Below, in pieces: positions 46,080 through 53,675 of a stretch of DNA of 64,000 nucleotides. The notes beneath the pieces are model-generated. The model was not told the origin of the DNA. It saw nothing but the letters and a program-made list of their open reading frames with translations, and ran no database searches. Source of the DNA: an uncultured Desulfovibrio sp. (GTDB lineage: Bacteria; Desulfobacterota; Desulfovibrionia; Desulfovibrionales; Desulfovibrionaceae); the NCBI GenBank assembly GCA_913060505.1, contig CAJXRQ010000007.1, positions 1 to 64,000 on the forward strand, in the 5' to 3' direction. Each line of letters opens with the position of its first letter. The first letter of the stretch is position 1. The position numbers were made by a program, and so were the translations under genes.

Positions 46080-47399
46080 TTAGCGCTGGTGGCGTTTACG
46101 GAAGTCGTCGATGCTGCGTTCCCAACCACCTTCAACCTCTTCTGCTTTCCAGAAGATGTACGGGTTGTGACGCGGTTCCTGAACCTGACGTGCGTCGATG
46201 GGCACGCCGGCGGCCTTTGCCAGGGCGGCAAAGCCGAGACGCTTCATGGTTTCACCAATGCGCTCACGGTTTTTGCCTTCTTCCATCCACCAGTCCCAGA
46301 CGCCTTCGACAACGTCCTTGATGGCCTGATAGTCGTCGTCCTTGTTCACTTCAATGAACGGAACGAGCAGGGAACCCATCTGCGGGCCGTCGAGGATCGG
46401 GGCCTTTGCGCCACAGAGGATGGAACAACCGGTGTCTTCACCGATGCGCAGAGCGCGCGGCATGGTGTTGATGCAGTGCATGCAACGGACGCATTCCTTG
46501 TCGTTGATGGCAAGTTTGCCATCTTCATAGGAAATCGCCTTGGACGGGCACAGGTCGACAACTTCCTTGACGATGTCGAACTTACCCCAGTCACGACCGG
46601 CGTGGGCGCCGGCGTTAGGAGCGATTTCACCGCCGACGTAGGCGGCAACGGCTTCCTGGTCGACACGGATGTTGTCGCGCCAGGTGCCGAGGAAGGAAAG
46701 GTCGGAACGTGCGATAGCAGCAACACAACCGTTCGGACAGGCATCGAACTTGAACTTGAACTTGTACGGGAAAGCCGGACGGTGCAGTTCGTCCTGATAT
46801 TCCTGAGTCAGGTTGTAACACAGTTCCTGAGAGTCGTAACAGGCGTATTCGCAGCGGGATTTACCCATGCAAGCGGCCGGAGTACGCAGGTTGGAACCGG
46901 AACCACCGAGGTCGTTGTTCAGGTTATGAGTCAGTTCGAAGAAGATTTCTTCAAGCTGCGGGGTCTGGGTACCAAGCAAAACGATGTCGCCGGTAGCGCC
47001 ATGCATGTTGGTCAGACCAGAACCGCGGAGTTCCCACAAATCGCAGATGTCGCGAAGGAACTTGGTTGTGTAAAACTTACCAGCGGGCTGGGCCACACGA
47101 ATGGTGTGGAAGTGAGCCACGCCGGGGAACTGTTCAGGCTGGTCACAGTAACGACCGATAACGCCGCCGCCGTAACCGAACACGCCGACGATGCCGCCGT
47201 GCTTCCAGTGAGTTTCACCGTCGGAGAAGGACAGTTCCAGCACGCCGAGAAGATCTTCCGGGCAGTCAGCGGGAATCTGGTAGTCCAGACCTTTCTCGTT
47301 CTTGGCGCGAGATTCGGCCTCCTGTTTGATGTCGGACACAAAGCTGGGCCACGGGCCGCTTTCCAGCTGGTCCAACAGAGGAGTTTTGTGTTTCGCCAT
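46080..47399 (-). CDS. dsrA: Dissimilatory sulfite reductase alpha subunit
   Basis: A 439-residue subunit, the usual length. Start ATG at 47399 (MAKHKTPLL) with GGAGG about 9 bases upstream; the frame extends 5 codons further. The siroheme/[4Fe-4S] site shows ACMGKSRCEYACYDS (C-x5-C) and DACPNGCVAAI (C-x3-C). The ferredoxin domain shows CPSKAISYEDGKL and KECVRCMHCINTMPRAL. Together with dsrB and dsrD it catalyses the terminal, energy-conserving step of sulfate respiration with DsrC, which is not in this window. A 9-base inverted repeat lies 120 bp upstream. Confidence 0.98.
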   Translation of the reverse strand: MAKHKTPLLDQLESGPWPSFVSDIKQEAESRAKNEKGLDYQIPADCPEDLLGVLELSFSDGETHWKHGGIVGVFGYGGGVIGRYCDQPEQFPGVAHFHTIRVAQPAGKFYTTKFLRDICDLWELRGSGLTNMHGATGDIVLLGTQTPQLEEIFFELTHNLNNDLGGSGSNLRTPAACMGKSRCEYACYDSQELCYNLTQEYQDELHRPAFPYKFKFKFDACPNGCVAAIARSDLSFLGTWRDNIRVDQEAVAAYVGGEIAPNAGAHAGRDWGKFDIVKEVVDLCPSKAISYEDGKLAINDKECVRCMHCINTMPRALRIGEDTGCSILCGAKAPILDGPQMGSLLVPFIEVNKDDDYQAIKDVVEGVWDWWMEEGKNRERIGETMKRLGFAALAKAAGVPIDARQVQEPRHNPYIFWKAEEVEGGWERSIDDFRKRHQR

Positions 47400-47519
47400 T
47401 CCCTTAACCTCCATTGTTTGATTAAGATGTTGCCATCAACCGGTATCCGCCCGGCGAAATCAGAACCCCATACAGGGCCTGCCTTTCCCGGACGCCTTTC
47501 CTCCAAACGTAAATAAATC

Positions 47520-47550
47520 ACGAATATGGGAAATTACCCCTCATATTCGT
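47520..47550. promoter_or_regulatory. Inverted repeat in the dsr promoter region
   Basis: Perfect 9-base arms ACGAATATG (47520-47528) and CATATTCGT (47542-47550) are separated by 13 bases. They lie about 120 bp before dsrA in the 364-bp gap that also holds the upstream region of the divergent YkgJ gene. The rest of that gap has no gene. An operator for a dimeric regulator is likelier than a terminator, since no T run follows. Confidence 0.5.
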
Positions 47551-47763
47551 TAGTTACGCAGGGTGCCCAATGTATGGGCATTACTCAAGCATGTCAACCC
47601 CAAACGCCTTGCAAAGCCCTTGGGGAGCAAGGATGAATCCGCCTTGGCCCCACCCCTGCGAAAGGGTTGCTTTTGCCCCTCATGCAGAGTATTCCAGCCC
47701 TGTTCTTTTATGGACCCCGGACATTTGTCCGATACCCCAAAACAGATACCCTATCAAGCCCAC

Positions 47764-48450
47764 ATGAATAAAACGACACCGGAAACGACACAAGAGTGCA
47801 CCCGCTGCGGAGATTGCTGCCGTAACGGCGGCCCCTCCCTCCACATGGAGGATCTGGAAGCGATCCGTTCCGGCCTCGGGCCGGGGCTGGAAAACATGGT
47901 AACCATTCGGACCGGCGAATACGCTTTTGACCAGCTTCGCAACCGTTTTGCTCCCATTGACAATGAATTCGTCAAGCTCAAGGGTTCCGGCGGTTCGTGG
48001 ACTTGCATCTTTTTCAGCGAGCAGGCCGGGCACTGTACCATATATGACCACCGCCCCGCGGAATGTCGTGCCCTGGACTGCCACGATCTCTCGGCCCTGG
48101 AAGAGATCCACACCCATGAGCACATCACCCGCAGACACCTGATCCCCGAGGGGCATCCACTTCTGGAGCTGATCGACGAGCACGACAGGCATTGTCCCCC
48201 CGTCCGGCTGGCCGAGCTGGCCACTCCGGCCGCAACCGGCGATGAGCAGGCTTCCGCCGAACTCGAAACCATGATCCGCTATGACGACGAGATGCGCAAA
48301 CTGATCCCCGAACGCGCAGGCCTTGACGCAGACGCCATGGATTTTCTCCTCGGCCGCCCTGCCCGAGCCCTGTTGCGCCAATTCGCCACGGCTGTGACCA
48401 TTGAAAAAAACGGGCGCATGGCGTTCCGGAAAATACCCAAGAGAGGATAA
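47764..48450 (+). CDS. YkgJ-type zinc/iron-chelating domain protein
   Basis: A 228-residue cytoplasmic protein with an N-terminal CTRCGDCCRNGG, the CxxCxxCC signature of the YkgJ family, then WTCIFF...HCTIYDHRPAECRALDCHD, which gives the second Cys set. Such proteins bind zinc or an iron-sulfur centre; no reaction is known. ATG at 47764 is preferred since the frame before it has no signal or ribosome site. It diverges from dsrA and is followed 3 bp later by a small hypothetical gene; the operon partner to dsr genes is a notable but unexplained association. Confidence 0.85.
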   Translation: MNKTTPETTQECTRCGDCCRNGGPSLHMEDLEAIRSGLGPGLENMVTIRTGEYAFDQLRNRFAPIDNEFVKLKGSGGSWTCIFFSEQAGHCTIYDHRPAECRALDCHDLSALEEIHTHEHITRRHLIPEGHPLLELIDEHDRHCPPVRLAELATPAATGDEQASAELETMIRYDDEMRKLIPERAGLDADAMDFLLGRPARALLRQFATAVTIEKNGRMAFRKIPKRG

Positions 48451-48453
48451 GAC

Positions 48454-48711
48454 ATGCAGGACGAACGAGGCATATATTACACCCCGTCCCTACAGGACCC
48501 GGAAACCCGCATGTACGTGCGCAACAACAACGGAACCATCGAATTCAGGCTCTGGAACCCCATCCACCCGGAGACATGGGAAAAGCACCAATGGCTCCCG
48601 TATGAAGTTGTGGAAATGGCCGCAGCCAAATACCGCGAACGGGGAACGGACCGTAATCCGCTGGCCCTCTACGATCTGGAAGTCGCCAAAAAGCTGCTTT
48701 CGGACGCCTAG
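48454..48711 (+). CDS. Small conserved-looking hypothetical protein
   Basis: An 85-residue acidic protein without membrane segments or cysteines (ERGIYYTPSLQDPETRMYV, EFRLWNPIHPETWEKH, then a C-terminal helix ALYDLEVAKKLLSDA). It starts 3 bp after the YkgJ gene (AGAGGATAAGACATG), so co-translation with it is likely. I do not recognise the family. A terminator follows. Confidence 0.7.
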   Translation: MQDERGIYYTPSLQDPETRMYVRNNNGTIEFRLWNPIHPETWEKHQWLPYEVVEMAAAKYRERGTDRNPLALYDLEVAKKLLSDA

Positions 48712-48737
48712 TTCTCAATTATCTCAGTCTTTTTCAC

Positions 48738-48768
48738 GGGCCGGCGCTTTTGGCGTCGGCCCTTTTGT
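48738..48768 (+). terminator. Terminator before the O-antigen operon
   Basis: GGGCCGGCGC pairs with GCGTCGGCCC and is followed by TTTTG. It separates the YkgJ transcript from the polysaccharide operon. Confidence 0.85.
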
Positions 48769-48815
48769 CTTCGCGCCCATTGACACTTCGTTCAGTTTTT
48801 CTGTACGAAACATTT

Positions 48816-49340
48816 ATGCTCACCGAACTTTTCACGTCCAAGACACGCATCAAGCTGCTCATGAAACTGTTCCTGAATCCGCAGGTATCATGTTATCTGC
48901 GGGAACTGGCTTCGGAATTTCAAGTCTCCCCCAACGCCATCAAGGGAGAATTGGACAGCCTGAGCAGCGCCGGATATCTCGAAAGGGAACAAAACGGGCG
49001 CTCCATTTATTTTCGGGCCAACACCAATCACCCCTTTTTCCCGGAAATCAGCTCCATCGTCCGCAAGACGTTGGGAATAGACAAGCTGGTGGATGAAATC
49101 ATGGTTTCGCTCGGCCGGGTGGAAGCCGTCTACATTCTGGACGACTACGCCCAAGGCAAGGATTCCGGCATCATCGACCTGCTGGTGGTGGGCAACATTG
49201 ACCGCGACCGATTGGAAAATCTGCGCCGCATCACGGAAAAGAAAATCAACCGGAAAATTCGCACCATGAATCTGAGTGCAAAGGAATTCGAGCAGGATAA
49301 AGAAATTTTTGACCGCCGCCCCACATGGAAGGTGGTGTAA
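48816..49340 (+). CDS. Winged-helix regulator fused to nucleotidyltransferase-like domain
   Basis: A 174-residue protein. ATG at 48816 is preferred. The N-terminal ~80 residues are an ArsR/MarR-like winged helix (LFTSKTRIKLLMKLFLNPQVSCYLRELASEFQVSPNAIKGELDSL, GYLEREQNGRSIYF). The second half (VEAVYILDDYAQGKDSGIIDLLVVG) has the look of a minimal nucleotidyltransferase domain in which the Gly-Ser pair is degenerate, so catalysis is doubtful. It is placed 1 bp before the O-antigen ABC export genes and could regulate the operon. Confidence 0.8.
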   Translation: MLTELFTSKTRIKLLMKLFLNPQVSCYLRELASEFQVSPNAIKGELDSLSSAGYLEREQNGRSIYFRANTNHPFFPEISSIVRKTLGIDKLVDEIMVSLGRVEAVYILDDYAQGKDSGIIDLLVVGNIDRDRLENLRRITEKKINRKIRTMNLSAKEFEQDKEIFDRRPTWKVV

Positions 49341-49341
49341 A

Positions 49342-50169
49342 ATGGCCCCACGCAACGAAATCGTCATTCAGGCAGGACAGAAAGCACGCCATTACTGGCA
49401 GGACATGTTCCGGTACCGGGAACTGTTTGTATTTCTGGCCTGGCGAGACCTGTTGGTGCGCTACAAGCAAACCGCCATCGGTGTTGCGTGGGCCGTGCTC
49501 CGGCCCGTGCTGGCCATGATCGTTTTCAGCCTTGTTTTCGGCAAGCTGGCCGGGCTGCCCAGCGAAGGCGACGCGCCCTATCCGGTCATGGTATTTGCAG
49601 CCATGCTCCCATGGCAATTCTTTGCCTCCGGCCTTTCCGACGCCAGCAACAGTCTCACCAACAACGCGCCCATGGTTTCCAAAATATGGTTTCCGCGCAT
49701 GCTGTTGCCCGCATCGTCCATTCTGGTCGACGCGGCGGACATGATCCTTTCATTGGCCGTTTTGGCCCTGCTCATGCTCATATATGGTTTTGCTCCAACC
49801 TGGCGCATGCTGCTGCTCCCTATCCTTGTGCTGCCCGCGGCAGTGACCACACTGGGCGCCGGACTATTGTTCTGCGCTCTGAACGTGACCTACCGGGACT
49901 TCCGGTACATCGTCCCCTTCATCATCCAGCTGGGCATGTATATTTCTCCGGTGGGCTTTTCCAGCTCCGTTGTCCCGCAGACATGGCGTGCCCTCTATTA
50001 TCTTAACCCCGTAGCCGGGGTCATCGACGGATTCCGTTGGGCCATTCTGGGTACGGCCCTGCCCTACACGCCGGGGTTGATCATCTCCGCGGCTGTGGCA
50101 CTTGTGTTACTCGGCGTGGGGCTGCGCATCTTCCGACGCATGGAAGCAACCTTTGCGGACACCATTTGA
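49342..50169 (+). CDS. wzm: ABC-2 type polysaccharide export permease (Wzm-like)
   Basis: A 275-residue inner-membrane protein with six predicted helices. ATG at 49342, 1 bp after the previous stop. Family features: YRELFVFLAWRDLLVRYKQTAIGVAWAVLRPVLAM near the N-terminus, PWQFFASGLSDASNSL, LNVTYRDFRYIVPFIIQLGMYISPVGFS and YYLNPVAGVIDGFRWAILG. It forms a channel with the Wzt ATPase to move lipid-linked O-polysaccharide across the inner membrane. The ATPase gene begins 1 bp after its stop. Confidence 0.95.
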   Translation: MAPRNEIVIQAGQKARHYWQDMFRYRELFVFLAWRDLLVRYKQTAIGVAWAVLRPVLAMIVFSLVFGKLAGLPSEGDAPYPVMVFAAMLPWQFFASGLSDASNSLTNNAPMVSKIWFPRMLLPASSILVDAADMILSLAVLALLMLIYGFAPTWRMLLLPILVLPAAVTTLGAGLLFCALNVTYRDFRYIVPFIIQLGMYISPVGFSSSVVPQTWRALYYLNPVAGVIDGFRWAILGTALPYTPGLIISAAVALVLLGVGLRIFRRMEATFADTI

Positions 50170-50170
50170 T

Positions 50171-51457
50171 ATGACAGCCATCCTGAAAACCGAGAACCTC
50201 GGCAAACAATACCGCATTGCCCGGCACAGGAGCCAGAGCGCACACAGCTATGTGGCGCTTCGGGACGAGCTGACACAAATGGTCCGCACAGGGTTCGGCC
50301 TGTGGGGAAAAAAACAACCCAAAACCGAACCGTTCTGGGCGTTGCAAAACATCAGTCTTCGTATAGAGCCGGGCCAGCGGGTTGGTATCATCGGCCGAAA
50401 CGGAGCCGGAAAATCCACCCTGCTCAAACTCATATCACGCATTACCGCCCCTACAACCGGCTCCATCCGGCTGCGCGGGCGTGTTTCCAGCCTGCTTGAG
50501 GTGGGAACAGGGTTTCACCCGGAACTCACGGGACGGGAAAACATTTTTCTCAATGGCGCGGTATTGGGCATGAGCCGGGCTGAAATCCGCTACAAATTCG
50601 ATGAAATCGTGGACTTTGCAGAAGTCGAAACCTTTTTGGACACGCCGGTCAAACGGTATTCCTCCGGTATGCGCGTTCGACTGGCGTTTGCCGTGGCCGC
50701 GCATCTGGAGCCGGAAATTCTGGTGGTGGACGAAGTCCTGGCCGTAGGCGACTTACGCTTCCAGAAAAAATGCCTCGGCAAGATGGAACAGGTGGGCGGG
50801 GAAGGCCGTACCGTGCTGATCGTGTCGCACAACATGGGCATCATTGACCGCCTCTGCAACCGTGGCATTGTGCTGGACAAAGGAGAAATGGCTCTGGATG
50901 CCAGCGCAACCGATGCCGTGGCCGCGTATCATGCCATGGGGGGAAGCTGCGCCGGAGAAATACTGCGCCTGTCGGACAACCCTGCACACCCTGTCATCAC
51001 AGGAGTAAGATTCATGGGCGAAAAGCAGGACTCGCCAGTGCAATGCGGTTCTCCCATGAATGTCTTGCTGAATTACGAAGTGCAATCGTCCCAACATCTT
51101 TCTGCGGGATTACCACACTTGCAGGTCAGCATGTCGATCAAATCCGCTTCAGGAGAACTCAAGACAGCCTGCTGCTCCATGCAGCAACCGCATTTCGGAC
51201 CGGCCCCGGCCAAGGGAACACTCTGTTGTCATGTGGATAAAAGCCCGATCATGCCCGGCGAATATACAGTGCAAATCAACCTGAACCACAACGGACAGGC
51301 CTGCTCCCGACTCGTCAACCACCCCCTGCACGTACACGGCGGTGATTATTTCGGCTATGGCACCGAACCTGTCGAGCATCGTGACGGCATCTACATGGCC
51401 CACAGGTGGGAACTGTATGACAGCCTCACAGACAAAAAACGCGAGACAAAAGCATGA
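50171..51457 (+). CDS. wzt: ABC O-antigen export ATPase with carbohydrate-binding domain (Wzt-like)
   Basis: A 428-residue ATPase that powers Wzm. The ATPase half (about 1-250) shows GIIGRNGAGKSTLLKL, signature YSSGMRVRLAFAVAAH and Walker B ILVVDEVLAVGD. The C-terminal ~165 residues (ITGVRFMGEKQDSPVQCGSPMN, ... YTVQINLNHNGQACSRLV) form the Wzt_C beta-sandwich that recognises a specific terminal sugar modification on the glycan. Presence of this domain indicates chain-terminator-gated export. It overlaps the next glycosyltransferase by four bases (ATGA). Confidence 0.94.
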   Translation: MTAILKTENLGKQYRIARHRSQSAHSYVALRDELTQMVRTGFGLWGKKQPKTEPFWALQNISLRIEPGQRVGIIGRNGAGKSTLLKLISRITAPTTGSIRLRGRVSSLLEVGTGFHPELTGRENIFLNGAVLGMSRAEIRYKFDEIVDFAEVETFLDTPVKRYSSGMRVRLAFAVAAHLEPEILVVDEVLAVGDLRFQKKCLGKMEQVGGEGRTVLIVSHNMGIIDRLCNRGIVLDKGEMALDASATDAVAAYHAMGGSCAGEILRLSDNPAHPVITGVRFMGEKQDSPVQCGSPMNVLLNYEVQSSQHLSAGLPHLQVSMSIKSASGELKTACCSMQQPHFGPAPAKGTLCCHVDKSPIMPGEYTVQINLNHNGQACSRLVNHPLHVHGGDYFGYGTEPVEHRDGIYMAHRWELYDSLTDKKRETKA

Positions 51458-52575
51458 CCGCTCGCGTCGCCGTGCTCCTGCCGGTATACAATGCCGGGGA
51501 ATATCTCAATCAGGCTGTTGACTCTGTTCTCGGACAATCGTTCACGGACTTCACACTGATTCTGGCGGATGATGGTTCCACGGACGCCGAAACACTACGA
51601 ATCCTGAATGGATATGAACAGAATTCCCAAGTGCGCATGCTTCGCAACAAAACCAACAAGGGGCTTGCCGCCACCCTGAATGTTGCGCTGGAAACAGCAC
51701 TCGCCGATCCGGCCTGTAAATACGTTGCACGCATGGATGCGGACGACATCTGCCACCCCGACCGCCTTGCCCGGCAAGTGGCCTACATGGATACGCATCG
51801 GGATATCGGTATTTCAGGAACGGCATACGTCCAATTTGAGGACGGCCGGGAACACATGCACGAACGTGTGCACCAGCCAACCTCCCATGAACAACTCATG
51901 GCCAGACTGTTGTTCCAGCCTCCGTTCGCCCACCCCACGGTGATGATCCGCTCCAAGGCGTTGCACCATACGCAGGCCCGCTACGATGAAAACCTGCCCT
52001 GCACCGAAGATTACGAACTCTGGGCACGGTTACTGCTGGAACACAATCTGCGCGGCGGCAATATTGATGAACCGTTGCTGCGTTACCGAAGGCATCCGAA
52101 AAGCATGGGGCAACGGCTTCAAAAACAGGAAAACCAAATTGCAGACAATGTGCGCGCCCGCGTACTCACAGCCTTTGGCTTTTCTGTTTCGTGCGATGAA
52201 TTGCACCGACACAACGCGCTGGCCCGAGGCGATCTACCCAAAAAACGGGAGAGTGTTCATAAGGCAGTTTTGTGGCTGGACAACATCCGAAAAAATGCAG
52301 CCGCGAGTAATACTCAGAATTTTCATCGCCTGAACAGACAGGCATTGGACATGGAACTGGACTCCCGGCTGTTGCATACCTGCGACCACGCCACAACACT
52401 CGGACCGATGGTGTGGCGCTTGTGGCGGCAATACTCAGTTACTACAAAAAAAGATGGCGCCCGTTTATTGGTAAAAAGCATGCTGCATTGGGACAATGAC
52501 CGCAGCCGGGAACATGGCCTGCGCAAACGCCTCAAGGAGGCCATACGCCGTTTGGCCGCCGGGAGCGATGCATAA
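51454..52575 (+). CDS. Glycosyltransferase family 2
   Basis: A 373-residue GT-A glycosyltransferase. Key motifs: ARVAVLLPVYNAGEYLNQAVDSVLGQSF, LADDGSTD and the metal-binding MDADDICHPDRL, then ISGTAYVQFEDGR and ENLPCTEDYELWARLLLE. No membrane helix. The C-terminal 120 residues are basic and unlike the core. It probably adds a sugar to the O-antigen. Start and stop both overlap neighbours (ATGA and TAATG), so it is part of the polysaccharide operon. Donor and acceptor sugars are not known. Confidence 0.93.
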   Translation: MTARVAVLLPVYNAGEYLNQAVDSVLGQSFTDFTLILADDGSTDAETLRILNGYEQNSQVRMLRNKTNKGLAATLNVALETALADPACKYVARMDADDICHPDRLARQVAYMDTHRDIGISGTAYVQFEDGREHMHERVHQPTSHEQLMARLLFQPPFAHPTVMIRSKALHHTQARYDENLPCTEDYELWARLLLEHNLRGGNIDEPLLRYRRHPKSMGQRLQKQENQIADNVRARVLTAFGFSVSCDELHRHNALARGDLPKKRESVHKAVLWLDNIRKNAAASNTQNFHRLNRQALDMELDSRLLHTCDHATTLGPMVWRLWRQYSVTTKKDGARLLVKSMLHWDNDRSREHGLRKRLKEAIRRLAAGSDA

Positions 52576-53675
52576 TGCGCATGGCGCTTGTCATATCCAC
52601 CCTCGGACCGGGCGGAGCCGAGCACATCATGACCATGTTGGCCAACCACCTTGCAGGGCGAGGGCACCATGTGGACATGATCACACTGGACTCCCCGGAC
52701 AACAGTCCGCATTACAGGCTGCACCAAAACGTGCGCCTGCACCCATTGGGTCGCATGGGAACAAGCTCTGGGCCAATCAGCGCCCTGTTCGCCAATATGG
52801 GCAGGATCCGTGCCCTGCGCAAGGCGTTCCTGAAGCTTCACCCGGATGTCATCCTTTCATTTCTGACCGCCACCAACATCCTTTCACTGTTGGCTGCCAG
52901 CGGCACGGAATATCCGGTGGTTGTTGCGGAACGGGCCTCACTACAACAACGACTCTCCGGAACTCCATGGATTTTATTAAGATACATTACCTATCCTCGT
53001 GCAAAAGCCGTGGTGGTACAAACGCAAGGCGAGCAGAAAATCCTGCATGAACTGATACCGTGCACCAACAAGAATAGCGTGGTTATCCCCAATCCCGTGG
53101 CACGCCCGACACGTACGACGACTGGCCATGGAATAATTTTCGTTGGCCGATTTTCCGAAGAAAAACGTCCCATGGATGTATTGGAAGCCTTTGCACTTGC
53201 CCGCAAACAACTCAAAGGGCGCACACTGACCATGGTCGGAGACGGTCCACTACGCCAAGCCGTTGAATCCCGGGTACAAGCCCTTGGCCTGTCCCAGGCG
53301 GTATGCTTTACGGGCGTGATCAACAGTGTGGACGAACAACTCATTCAAAACGACATTTTTGCGCTATCCTCAGCCCATGAGGGATTCCCCAACGCCTTGT
53401 GCGAGGCCATGGCCCATGGGTTGGCCTGTATTGCCACGAACAGTCCGGGTGGATGCACAGACATCATGCAGCACGAACACAACGGTTTGCTGGTCCCGGC
53501 AGGAGAGATCCGCCACATGGCAGATGCCATGACACGGCTGGCTACGGACGACCAATTACGGACCGGCGTTGCCGCCAATGCAATGAGCATCTGCGAAAAA
53601 TTCGATAACGACCATATCCTGTGCAAGTGGATGCAGTTGCTGGTTGAAACGGGAGCTTCAGCATGTGCGGTATAG
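52575..53675 (+). CDS. Glycosyltransferase family 4
   Basis: A 366-residue GT-B enzyme. The glycine-rich N-terminus MRMALVISTLGPGGAEHI, the C-terminal donor site VGRFSEEKRPMDVLEAFALA, MVGDGPL, and the E-x7-E motif HEGFPNALCEAMAHGLACIAT (about 275-295) are diagnostic of GT4. It extends the O-antigen chain in the cytoplasm. It overlaps the upstream gene by one base and the asparagine synthase gene by 13 bases. Confidence 0.93.
   Translation: MRMALVISTLGPGGAEHIMTMLANHLAGRGHHVDMITLDSPDNSPHYRLHQNVRLHPLGRMGTSSGPISALFANMGRIRALRKAFLKLHPDVILSFLTATNILSLLAASGTEYPVVVAERASLQQRLSGTPWILLRYITYPRAKAVVVQTQGEQKILHELIPCTNKNSVVIPNPVARPTRTTTGHGIIFVGRFSEEKRPMDVLEAFALARKQLKGRTLTMVGDGPLRQAVESRVQALGLSQAVCFTGVINSVDEQLIQNDIFALSSAHEGFPNALCEAMAHGLACIATNSPGGCTDIMQHEHNGLLVPAGEIRHMADAMTRLATDDQLRTGVAANAMSICEKFDNDHILCKWMQLLVETGASACAV

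Noticed and set aside
44880-47516. An 878-codon open frame on the plus strand opposite dsrA and dsrB
   Set aside because: It mirrors the strong codon bias of dsrAB; the real genes on the minus strand have all motifs, and the antisense translation resembles no protein.
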